From positions 1-35,103 of the forward strand of contig CANQAT010000006.1 of NCBI GenBank assembly GCA_947588925.1: a stretch of DNA of 35,103 nucleotides, written 5' to 3'. Every line of letters begins with the position of its first letter. Positions within the stretch are counted from its first letter, which is position 1. Source of the DNA: an uncultured Bacilli bacterium (GTDB lineage: Bacteria > Bacillota_I > Bacilli_A > RF39 > UBA660). The translations under genes and the position numbers were made by a program. Shown piece by piece: positions 1 through 9,394 of the stretch. The notes under the pieces are model-generated. The model had not been told where the DNA came from. It saw only the letters and a list, made by a program, of their open reading frames with translations, and ran no database searches.

Positions 1-41
1 ACAATTATGATTATGACAATGATAAAGATATAGATATATAA

Positions 42-72
42 AAAGCCGAGCAAATTTCAAATGCTCGGCTTT
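42..72. terminator. Rho-independent terminator-like hairpin (AAAGCCGAGCA/TGCTCGGCTTT)
   Basis: Perfect 11-bp inverted repeat with a 9-nt loop; lies downstream of the minus-strand ORF 196-744. Confidence 0.7.
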
Positions 73-195
73 AATAAGACCATTTTTCCGAAATGGTAAC
101 ACACTACGTTATTGGCAAAGCCAATAACGGTGTGCAAAGGGAATATTCCCTTTTGAAACCCTTTTATATAACATAATTAAGCAAGGCGGGAAACT

Positions 196-744
196 TTATC
201 TCTTCATTCCCGATTGTTTTTTCATTTTTTCGTTAAAAGCCATTTGTTGAATGACGGTCATTATTTCATCAGTTGTTACTTGTGAAAAATCACCACTACT
301 TTGTTTTTGAAAACTAGCAATAGTTCTTGCTTTTCCTCTAACATCATTCTTATCAACACTACCCATAATATCAGCGATTACATGGCCATATTGTTGCTCC
401 ATTCCAGCAATTTGTAATAATGCAGCATAAGATGGTGTCCAAGTATCTTTTACAGCATTAATTAATTTAAAAGTATCTAGGACTGATCTACCGGTCTTTT
501 TATAAGAACCTTCTGGAGAACTAAAATCTCTAACATCAGATTCTATTAAACTTATAATTTGTTCTTCAGTTAAATCTTTAGTATCAACTCTCGTTCCATC
601 TCTTTTCATTAAATAAGTTGGGCAAGCTTTAAATGGAATTCCTTTTACTAATGCAGCACCAAATCTATAATCTGCATTTTCTTTTTCAAGTTCTTCTGCC
701 GATTTAGTATAAATATTAATCATAACAAATTCCTCCTTGGACAT
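196..744 (-). CDS. Hypothetical protein (182 aa)
   Basis: Intact ORF; upstream GGAGGAA ribosome-binding site; no family recognised. Confidence 0.7.
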   Translation of the reverse strand: MSKEEFVMINIYTKSAEELEKENADYRFGAALVKGIPFKACPTYLMKRDGTRVDTKDLTEEQIISLIESDVRDFSSPEGSYKKTGRSVLDTFKLINAVKDTWTPSYAALLQIAGMEQQYGHVIADIMGSVDKNDVRGKARTIASFQKQSSGDFSQVTTDEIMTVIQQMAFNEKMKKQSGMKR

Positions 745-1014
745 ATTATAGCATATTTTTAGATACTTTTGTAATTTAATTTAAAAAAAATAACAACTTT
801 TTCATTCAAAATGTAAATGTTATGATATAATTTTATTAGTTAGTAGTTATTACTACCTAACTTATTGGTGTGAGAAAAGTTATTCGACTTCTTCTTTATA
901 CGCTCCATTTAGGTTATAACATTGAAAAATGTTGTAATAAAGCCTTAAAATAAAGATTTGAGGCATATATTAGATATTTTTTGTAGGAAAAGAGTGCTGG
1001 TGTCAAATGTGCTC

Positions 1015-1370
1015 TTTTCTAATGCAAATAAACATCAACTGTCATAGATACAGTACTATGTCCCATAGATTTAGAAACATAATCTATGGGCTTTTTTTAT
1101 AAATCATACGAGTTGTGTAACTATGTCTAAATTCATATTGAGTTATTGGTTTTAAATTTGCTTTATTACAAGCTTTTAATTTATACCTATCAATAGTAGT
1201 AGGAGCCAAAGGTTTTATACCACCAAAAATATAATAATCAACACTATAACCAAATTTCTTAATATACATATTCTTTACTATTTTAAATCTTAAAATAGTA
1301 ATTAAATTAACTTTAATAAATCTAATGCTTGATTGATTCTTAGGAGTATCAAGTTCTATATTTCCTTTTC
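1015..1370 (-). pseudogene. Tyrosine recombinase/integrase C-terminal remnant (frameshifted)
   Basis: Minus-strand translation gives '...EFRHSYTTRMIYKKSP', then after a 1-nt shift 'IDYVSKSMGHSTVSMTVDVYLH': the H-x-x-R and GH...Y motifs of tyrosine recombinases. Confidence 0.75.
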
Positions 1371-1429
1371 TATGTATAGTTTATAAAATATACAAGATAT
1401 ATCGTGAAGAATGTATTTCTGCTAAAAAT

Positions 1430-1699
1430 ATGGATAGGCCTAAATTTAAAGAAATGATTAACGATATGAAAGAAGGAAAGATTAATAAAATAATTGTTTA
1501 TAAATTAGATAGACTTACTCGTTCTATTAAAGATTTAGAAAATATTTGTAGTATGCTTGAAGAATATAATTGTAGTTTGGAAAGTGTTGATGAAAAAATA
1601 AATACTGATACTGCTAATGGTAAATTCTTTATTAGAATGCTTACAATCCTAGAGCAACTTGAAATTGAAAGAGCTAGTGAAAGAAATTGTTATTTGTGA
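1430..1699 (+). pseudogene. Truncated serine recombinase (resolvase N-terminal domain fragment)
   Basis: 'KINKIIVYKLDRLTRSIKDLENICSMLEEYNCSLESVDEKINTDTANGKFFIRMLTILEQLEIERASER' is a typical resolvase-domain segment; catalytic N-terminus and DNA-binding C-terminus are missing. Confidence 0.85.
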
Positions 1700-2433
1700 A
1701 AATTTATAAAGTTTTGGTCATTAAGATAATATTGTTGTAAGGCAAATTGCACATAATCTTCAAAATTTTGTAGTTGTGTAACTCTACCATATGTGCATAT
1801 ATTAGCCACTTTTCTTTCACTTAAAGATAATTGTTGTATTTCTTCTTCGGAAGCAGTCATTAAGCCTAAGGTACCACCAAATCTAACAATCTTTGCATAA
1901 GCTTGATTATGTTTATAATATTGTCTACCATTTTCCATTTCATCAATCTTTTTTACAATTTCATTTGGAAGGTTTCTATCAACTACAACTTGACTAAAGC
2001 CCAAAAAATCCTCTCCATTTTTTTCTTCAAAAATTAAACTATCGTCTTTATTAGAATTGCCATCTAAGTTTTTTCCATAAGGTGCAATTACATAACCACA
2101 CTCTTTTAAATGTTCAAGAACTGGCTGATCGTTTGGAACAACATACGTCCTACCATCCATACCAATAAAACTTGCAGTTGACTCATAACTATAAACTACT
2201 CCAAAAGTTCTCATACTTCTTTCATTCCAAGGAATTGCTTCATCAATTTCATCTCTATTTTTTATTCTTTCACCATCTTTATTTGTATACGCTAATTCTG
2301 ATACTGGTGCTGCTATTTGGTATAAACTAGGTGAAACATCTTTAATCCCAAAATATTGGCTACAAATAAGTGCTATGTTTGCTCTATTAATATGATCATT
2401 TTTTCCATAATCATATGTTTGTGATACTTTCAT
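1690..2433 (-). CDS. Hypothetical protein (247 aa)
   Basis: Intact ORF with RBS (AGGAGGAAAAAATG). Confidence 0.7.
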   Translation of the reverse strand: MKVSQTYDYGKNDHINRANIALICSQYFGIKDVSPSLYQIAAPVSELAYTNKDGERIKNRDEIDEAIPWNERSMRTFGVVYSYESTASFIGMDGRTYVVPNDQPVLEHLKECGYVIAPYGKNLDGNSNKDDSLIFEEKNGEDFLGFSQVVVDRNLPNEIVKKIDEMENGRQYYKHNQAYAKIVRFGGTLGLMTASEEEIQQLSLSERKVANICTYGRVTQLQNFEDYVQFALQQYYLNDQNFINFHK

Positions 2434-2602
2434 TTTTTCCTCCTATTATCAATTAATAAAATCAAACATGTAATTTTAAATTTCTTTCTCACTATCTAAA
2501 TTCATTATACTATATTTCCTAGTAAATTTCTTAATAGAATTCATTAAAACATGGCAAATTAAATAGTATTTGCATTATAATTAATTTATCAAATACAAAT
2601 AT

Positions 2603-2635
2603 AAATGTCAATAAGTTTTTGGGCAAAAATGGCAA
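2603..2635. repeat. Solo copy of an IS21-type terminal repeat
   Basis: aaatgtcaataagtttttgggcaaaaatggcaa matches the left end of the IS21 element at 3046 (tgtaaatgtcaataagtttttggacaaaaatggcaa) with one mismatch. Confidence 0.8.
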
Positions 2636-3112
2636 AACTTAACCTTGAATTTGTATCGGACAAGAACATTTATTTTGAAAAAAATCTATCTTTATTTGAA
2701 ACACACAAAATAATTATTAGTGGTAATACATCCTTGCTTAATCCTACTTTCTTATGATGACAGTAATTTATATTTGAAAGATACTTTAGAAAATATTACT
2801 CTTGAAAAACTAAAAAATTTGATTTTTAAAATGTGATGAAAAAATAATTTTTTTAAATTTTATTTTTCCCTTTATTTATCTTTATAAGGATTTGTGAGGC
2901 GTTATTTTTTTCTAAGGTTAAAGACACGAAAAAAATTTAAATCGAGTAAAGAAAATTAAATAGAGTTTTCTCTTTTTAATTTGTCACTCTCACACCATCG
3001 TACATACCGCTCGGTATACGGCGGTTCAGTTTATATTATAGTATGTGTAAATGTCAATAAGTTTTTGGACAAAAATGGCAATTTCAAAGTTGGACACTTT
3101 TAGGATAGAATG

Positions 3113-3874
3113 CTATCCTTTTTGGTTGCCATCAAGTTGTTCAATTTTGTCTTTTATTCTGTAAGAATTACCTGTTATATTTATTACATGAGAATGATGT
3201 AATAATCTATCTAATATGGCATTGGCAAGTGTATTATCGCTAAAGACTTCTCCCCATTTGCTAAATACCATATTTGTTGTTATTATTGTTGAATGCTTTT
3301 CATATCTTTTAGCTATCAGTTGAAATAGTAAATTTGCTCCTTGTTTATCAACTGGTAAATATCCTATCTCATCTATGATTAATAACTGATATCTACAAAA
3401 ATGTTTTATTCTTGCCTCTAGTTTATTTTCAAAATGTGCCTTATTTAATTGGGTTATTAAATCATGACATGATATGAAATATACTGAATATCTTTTCTTT
3501 GCTGCTGTTATTCCTATTGATATAGCCAAGTGAGTTTTTCCAACTCCACTTGATCCTACAAATAATATATTTTCATGTTTCTCTAAAAATCTTAATGTAT
3601 TTAAATCTTCTATTTCATCTTTATTTATTGATGGTTGATAATCAAAATCAAATTCCGATAGTTCTTTTTCATATGGAAATGCTGATACTGTTACTTGTAT
3701 TTTTGATGCCCTTTCATCTCGATATTCTATTTCTTTATTTGTAAGCTCTAATAGAGCTGTTTGAAATGGTATTTTCTTTTTTACTATTTCATCTATATAA
3801 TTTGGTAAATAACTTCTAAATTTTTCTAGTTTTAATAATTCTAAATTGTTTAATAATTTACTATATTCATTCAT
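3113..3874 (-). CDS. istB: IS21-family transposition helper ATPase IstB
   Basis: 'NILFVGSSGVGKTHLAISIGITAAKKRYSVYFISCHDLI...LLIIDEIGYLPVDKQGANLLFQLIAKRYEKHSTIITTN' is classic IstB/DnaC-like. Confidence 0.97.
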   Translation of the reverse strand: MNEYSKLLNNLELLKLEKFRSYLPNYIDEIVKKKIPFQTALLELTNKEIEYRDERASKIQVTVSAFPYEKELSEFDFDYQPSINKDEIEDLNTLRFLEKHENILFVGSSGVGKTHLAISIGITAAKKRYSVYFISCHDLITQLNKAHFENKLEARIKHFCRYQLLIIDEIGYLPVDKQGANLLFQLIAKRYEKHSTIITTNMVFSKWGEVFSDNTLANAILDRLLHHSHVINITGNSYRIKDKIEQLDGNQKG

Positions 3875-4000
3875 CTATATTCACTCCTAATATTTTATCT
3901 TTCTTTTTTAATTCTATTATCTCTTGTATTTCTTCTTCTGTTTTATTTTTATATGCTTCACTTTTCATTATTTGTTTTAAATCACTTTCTCGATAATTTA

Positions 4001-5796
4001 GTTACTATTCACAGCCGAGTAGTTTAAAACACCACAAAATAGACTAAAATTTAGTCTTTTTTCATGTCTTCAATTGTATAAGGAGTATCAGATAATAATT
4101 TCTCTATTGCGGTATGTGAATTGTATCCATTTCTTTTGCATGTTTCTATATAAGATTTTATTCTTGCATAATATTCTGCATTACTTATATTGGCAAATTG
4201 CCCAGATACTTTCATTTTTGTTTTACTACTTCTTAAACTCCTTTCACTTAAATTGTTTGAAAACGGAACATCAAACCTTAATACCCACAGTAAATAATTT
4301 TCTTTGTACTCTATTAATCTTTTTATTAAATTCTTTTCATCATTACCATGATATTTGTTAAAATCTTTTTTATTTATTTCCTCTGCCTCTTTTATAATCT
4401 CATCATATTCTTTTATTACTTTGTCACTTACTTCTTGGTCAAAATACATTATACTTTGTTTTATATATTCTTTTCTCTTTTGGTTTGTTGTCGTTAATAG
4501 AGTCATTAGTTTTTCTATCCAGTCCCTCTTAAGATTTTCATTTAGCTCTTTTAAATCTCTCATTAAATGTACACAACATTCTGCATTTGTATATTCATAA
4601 TCATCATTATAATTTACTTTATTATGATCATGTACTACTACTGTATCTTTTGATAATGTTTTTAAAATGTTATCTTTATCTAATCCATCCTTGTCCTTTT
4701 TTTCATGAGCTTTATAATAAGCTAATTTTTCTGTTCCATAAAATCTTAAACAAGATTGTTTTCCATTTATTGTTATTACTGTATCATCCCAATTTATTAC
4801 TTTTTGTTTTAATATTTCTTTATGTAGTTCATTATCAAATTTATCTAATTTTTCGTAACATCTTTTTTGTAATTTTGATATATATCCTTCACTCATATTC
4901 ATTTCTCCACCTGTAAATCCACTTATTAATTCTTTGGTACGATGGAATGATACACATCCTTCATTTAGTAATGATATAGCTAAGGCTTGGGCTTTTGTTC
5001 CGTATTGATTTTCTTCTTTTAAATTATCTGGTATTGGTATACTTATTTTTTTATGACAATGATTACATATATATTCTCCAAATTCATGTTTTATTTTCAT
5101 CAATCTTATTTGTATATCAAATTCATCTTTTCTTCTTGTAGAAGTTAAAACTAATTCACCTCCACAAGAACATTTATTATTTTCTAAAGAATGTATATAT
5201 GTATCTGTTATTTCTTCATCCTTAAATTTTTCTAATTTTGTTTTTTTATGACCTAATTGTCCTCCTTTAAGTTTATCTGATTTTTCTCTTGAATTTGGTA
5301 TTCTTTTTTCTTTTCCTATAGGTGTTTTACTTGTAGGAATACCTGAATTATTACTATCATGATTTAATATTTGTTTTAAATGTTCATTCTCTTTTTTTAA
5401 CATTTCGTTTTCTTTTATTAATTCATATGAAAATTTTTCTATTGCTTTTGTAATTTTTTCTTCCATAGTTTTTTCCATATATTTAATTTGTTTTTGTAAA
5501 TTTTTATTTTTTTCTTTTTGAGCATTTAATAAATCTCTTAATTTAGTATTTTCTTTTTGTAATTTATCTACTTGATTTTGTAATTTACTTAAGCTTGTTT
5601 CTATCGCCATAACTACACCTTTTTCTACTATAATTATTATATCAAAATTTTGATATAATTTCAACCTAAAGTGTGTGATTTGGCCTTATTTTTCAAAGGA
5701 TTTCATAAGAAAAGTTATCCACACTTTTTTGTAGATAACTTGTTATTTTTTTTGTATATTTCTATTTATTTATTTAAATCGGCTGTGAATAGTAAC
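4001..5796 (-). mobile_element. IS66-family element, tnpC-only (ISBst12-like organisation), 1796 bp, with 8-bp target duplication
   Basis: 18-bp perfect terminal inverted repeats GTTACTATTCACAGCCGA (4001-4018) / TCGGCTGTGAATAGTAAC (5779-5796); 8-bp direct repeat ATAATTTA at 3993-4000 and 5797-5804. Confidence 0.97.
4051..5664 (-). CDS. tnpC: IS66-family transposase; real start likely 5610 (MAIETSLSKLQNQ...)
   Basis: N-terminal coiled coil, 'NSGIPTSKTPIGKEKR', zinc-binding CSCGGE...CNHCHK, 'DVPFSNNLSERSLRSSKTKMKVSGQF' as in IS66 TnpC. Confidence 0.96.
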   Translation of the reverse strand: MKLYQNFDIIIIVEKGVVMAIETSLSKLQNQVDKLQKENTKLRDLLNAQKEKNKNLQKQIKYMEKTMEEKITKAIEKFSYELIKENEMLKKENEHLKQILNHDSNNSGIPTSKTPIGKEKRIPNSREKSDKLKGGQLGHKKTKLEKFKDEEITDTYIHSLENNKCSCGGELVLTSTRRKDEFDIQIRLMKIKHEFGEYICNHCHKKISIPIPDNLKEENQYGTKAQALAISLLNEGCVSFHRTKELISGFTGGEMNMSEGYISKLQKRCYEKLDKFDNELHKEILKQKVINWDDTVITINGKQSCLRFYGTEKLAYYKAHEKKDKDGLDKDNILKTLSKDTVVVHDHNKVNYNDDYEYTNAECCVHLMRDLKELNENLKRDWIEKLMTLLTTTNQKRKEYIKQSIMYFDQEVSDKVIKEYDEIIKEAEEINKKDFNKYHGNDEKNLIKRLIEYKENYLLWVLRFDVPFSNNLSERSLRSSKTKMKVSGQFANISNAEYYARIKSYIETCKRNGYNSHTAIEKLLSDTPYTIEDMKKD

Positions 5797-6912
5797 ATAA
5801 TTTAAATACTTATCGCTTATTTCATATTGGCAAATAAAATCTGTAATGTTATAATATATATTGATTCTGGAATCACTCTCTGATATGGTTACTTGTTTTC
5901 CTATCAGATATGTTGGAACTGAGTATTTTTTACCTTTATACGTTATCATGGATTCTTTTGATACTTTATATGTTTTTTCAGGCTCATAATAGTTTATCAA
6001 TCTATCCCATAACGGTAATGAGTTTAAATACTCTTTTTCTTTTTCATGAACTTCACTTGGAATTATCCCAACTCCTTGTACAACTTCATTATTAATATCT
6101 TCCATTATTTCTTTTACTATTTTATCTAATTCTTCCCAAGTCTCAAATTCTTCATTATATGGTCTTAATCTTTCCATTATTCTAGCTAAAGTTTCTACTT
6201 TTCCTTTTGTTTCAGGCCGATATCCTATACAAGCAAGTGGGGTAAATCCTGCATCATTACTAAATTCTTTGAATCTTTTATTAAATACAACTTCTGTCGT
6301 TATTGTCCTTGCTTTATCAACTACTGTTTTCATATTATCAAATAATATTTCTCTAGGGCATCCATTAAAATATCCAAAACCATTAACCAAACATTTAAAT
6401 AAAGTATTTTGATTCCTATCATTTGTTAATTCAATATATTTATATCTTGAATAACCAAGTATCATAAGAAATATGTTGATCTCAAATATTTCTCCATTTT
6501 TATTAACTAATTTCATTGATTCCTTCCAATCTACTTGAGCTTGTAATCCAGGGATTGTTTCAAATCTAATTGTAGCTTTTTTTATTTGTAAATTTTTATG
6601 CTTTTTTATATAATTTTTTACTATTCCATATCCTCCTGTATAACCTTGTTTTTTTATAAACTTATAAACATTCATAGCTTTACTTTTATACTTATCTACT
6701 TTTGTATCAATTATTTCTTTATATGGATCTAATTTACTTGCTCTTTCAACCATTTTTCTTGCTTTTGGATTTTTTAATCTTTTTTCTCGATTATAAATAG
6801 TTTGTCTTGAACATTGCAGAGTTCTTGCCAGCTCACTTTTATTAATATTATCACCTCCAATTCTTATTATTTCATTTCTTACATCTTTTCTCATTAATAT
6901 CAACTCCTTCAC
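5770..6912 (-). pseudogene. istA: IS21-family transposase IstA, 3' end displaced by the IS66-type insertion
   Basis: HTH N-terminus plus 'PGLQAQVDWKESMKL...EILFDNMKTVV' integrase core; the last codons (VTIHSRFK) are IS66-type terminal sequence; the true 3' end continues at 4000-3870. Confidence 0.95.
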
Positions 6913-7224
6913 TATCTTAGAAAAGACAGTTTTATTATATCAATTAATGAAAAAGAATTGGTACAAAACTGTCCAATTCCTAGATTGCCATTTTTGTCCA
7001 ATTCTATTTTACCATTTACAGTATGTACTTTTAGATAATGGTCTAGTTGAAAGATGATAATACATTTTATCAAATTTCTGCTCATTGAGCCACGATTTTA
7101 TTTTACACTTCCATTAACCTAACATCACTATTAATGCGTTGTGTTTCCCTAATACTTCACAGATACTTACAAGTATAGTGGATTTTCACTACCTAGTTAT
7201 ATGCCATGCCTGGAGCGCAAAAAA

Positions 7225-7247
7225 GAGATAACCTTTAATATTATCTC
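7225..7247 (-). terminator. Rho-independent terminator of the 8274-7393 gene; target site of the group IIC-like relic
   Basis: GAGATAA tattaaagg TTATCTC plus T-run on the minus strand, ending at 7221. Confidence 0.8.
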
Positions 7248-7392
7248 CCTACTAGATTTTCTAAATAGCTATCTTTTGCTCCACACTGAATCATCTATAG
7301 CCACTATTTTTTACTAATCATTTAAGCAAACTTCAATTATATATTAACTTCAGGTTAATTGTGGCAATTTTAGGTTTTTCATTATCAGCCTT

Positions 7393-8274
7393 CTATATTT
7401 TATGATTCCTTACATCCTCATTATATTTACTATTAAAATTTCTATAAAATTCAAGTAATTGGTAACCTAGACTTTCACCTTTAAAATGAGGGCTTGTAGG
7501 CTGATTAAAATATTCAATTAATAATTCTCTTCGTATACTGGCTGGCTTTTTAGATATACCTTTACGTTCGATATCGTCTACAATTGCATAAGCCTTGATA
7601 TATAATCTATATAATTCTTTATATTTCTTTGCCATATAAGTTGCTTTTTTTGACAATCTTATTACAGTCTTTTTTATTTGTTTATACTCATCTTTTGTTG
7701 TTTGCCTTTTTAATGTAAAAGCTCTTTCCTTACTTCGTAAATCTGCTTCTTCAATTATATAATCATCATTGCGTTTTCTAAATGCAAAACGCAAATCAAA
7801 TAAGTCTTCTGACAAATCGTACATACCTGCTATTTCAAGATAATCTCTTAGTTTACTTAAACTTAAATCTTCATCTTGAAATTTTTGATCATGCGCTCTT
7901 CGTGAATTTATAAGTGCTTGTTCATCTTCTTCTTTTTTCTTAGCTTCCTCTTCTGCTTCTCTTGCAGCAACATTTTCTGGTTTTTTCCACTCTATCAAAA
8001 ATAATTTATCTTGCAATTCTTTTTTTCTATCTTCTAAATTTCTTATTTCAAGCTCAATTTGTTCTGATAACGCTTTTTTCTCTTCATCTGGCATAGGTAC
8101 TCTCCCCATTGTTTCAACAGGTAAATAAATACCTAAATCACTGTTAAATTCTTTTACAGTTGTTCTCCCATATACAGTTGCATTATCTACCGATTGAAGT
8201 CTTTTTTTCAGTTCTTCTATTTCCCTATCTAATTCTGCAATTTGCTCTTTAATAATACTCTCTTCAGTCATCAT
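7393..8274 (-). CDS. Hypothetical coiled-coil protein (293 aa)
   Basis: Intact ORF rich in E/K heptads. Confidence 0.75.
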   Translation of the reverse strand: MMTEESIIKEQIAELDREIEELKKRLQSVDNATVYGRTTVKEFNSDLGIYLPVETMGRVPMPDEEKKALSEQIELEIRNLEDRKKELQDKLFLIEWKKPENVAAREAEEEAKKKEEDEQALINSRRAHDQKFQDEDLSLSKLRDYLEIAGMYDLSEDLFDLRFAFRKRNDDYIIEEADLRSKERAFTLKRQTTKDEYKQIKKTVIRLSKKATYMAKKYKELYRLYIKAYAIVDDIERKGISKKPASIRRELLIEYFNQPTSPHFKGESLGYQLLEFYRNFNSKYNEDVRNHKI

Positions 8275-8276
8275 AA

Positions 8277-8618
8277 TTATTCCCCTTCCACTAGTGACAA
8301 TCTTCTATTGAACTCATTTACAACATTTTGATATTCTAAATCATTTTCTATATTCCTTAATATTTTATTTCCATCTATCACATTTAATTTTGCGAACATA
8401 ATTTCAAATTCGTCATCTTCTTTTGAGTTCTCTGTAAATGCAATATAACTATTGTTATCTATATCAAATTCCATATATATATTATCATCTGGTATTTCTA
8501 ATATTGTGTTATCATTTGTACTGATATAATTATTAATTATCTCATCTATCTTATTTTTTAATTCAGTTCTTAAATTTTCTAAATCCTCTCGCATATATTT
8601 TATCTCCTTTACTGACAA
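8277..8618 (-). CDS. Small acidic hypothetical protein (113 aa), co-directional with 7393-8274
   Basis: Intact ORF 2 nt upstream of the next start; RBS AAAGGAG. Confidence 0.7.
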   Translation of the reverse strand: MSVKEIKYMREDLENLRTELKNKIDEIINNYISTNDNTILEIPDDNIYMEFDIDNNSYIAFTENSKEDDEFEIMFAKLNVIDGNKILRNIENDLEYQNVVNEFNRRLSLVEGE

Positions 8619-9394
8619 TTATTTGTTTCTTTTAAAGTTTGTTGAGCAATTTCAAGTTCACTCATATTTTTAGATAACTTTTGATTTTGAAAATAATAAT
8701 TAACACTATTTATTTTTTTGTTCTTTATTATTTAATAAAGCCCTTTACTCTTTTATATGATCTTATAACAATGTTTCATTACAATTAACTAAGTCAGAAA
8801 AATCTTTTATAGTATCATGTCATTCATTTTTATACCCTCCTATATACTTTAATAAATTATATCATAATTCTGTATCTTTTGTAAATCTTTTTACGTTAAA
8901 TTCGCATTCTAACATGTTTTATATTTTTTTCACTTTCTGTAATAATTAAAAATTTTTTAGATTTTAATCCAAGAAATTCAAAAATTTTTGATATAATTTC
9001 ATAACTTCTTAAATCATCAAATTCTTTATTTTCAAGTAATAAGCTTTGTGCTTCATCTCTATTTTTTGACCTACAAATTTTCCATTATCGTCACCAGCCA
9101 GATACTTGCAACTTCAACTCTTTTAATTTATAAAAAATTCTCCATTCTTGCCATTCTTAAGGTAAATGAACATATATGTCTTCTTTATGTGATATAATAT
9201 TTATTGAATTTATTCTTTGTACTTCATAATCAAAATGTGAAGTACCATATATTCCAAGTACACATTCACTTTGCATTCTTAAAAAATTTCTTTATTTTGG
9301 AATGATTTTTTAATTTTAAATAAACTTTTTTTAAGATTATTATATTTCAATTGTAGATCTTTTATTACACACTTAAATGGCTTGTTACATTGGA

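Larger units (their letters stand above)
3046..7020 (-). mobile_element. IS21-family insertion sequence, with 5-bp target duplication GTATG, itself interrupted by an IS66-type element
   Basis: Terminal inverted repeats TGTAAATGtcaataagttTTGGACAAAAATGGCAAT...TTGGACA at both ends; flanking GTATG at 3041-3045 and 7021-7025; istA/istB ORFs inside. Confidence 0.95.
2941..7220 (-). mobile_element. Group IIC-like intron relic, RT ORF absent, interrupted by an IS21 element
   Basis: Minus strand 3027-2993 reads GAACCGCCGTATACCGAGCGGTATGTACGATGGTG, which resembles domain V of bacterial IIC introns; it is followed by a D6-like hairpin ending CTTTACTCGAT (2941). On the other side of the IS21, minus 7220 reads TTGCGCTCCAGGCATGG...CTAGGTAGTGAAAATCCACTA, like intron domain I, immediately after a terminator hairpin plus T-run. 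Confidence 0.75.

Noticed and set aside
3550-3744. Plus-strand ORFs inside IstB, TnpC and IstA (3550-3744, 4074-4361, 4355-4600, 4587-4916, 5910-6095)
   Set aside because: Antisense to well-supported transposition genes; low-complexity Leu/Phe/Ile-rich translations typical of AT-rich antisense frames.
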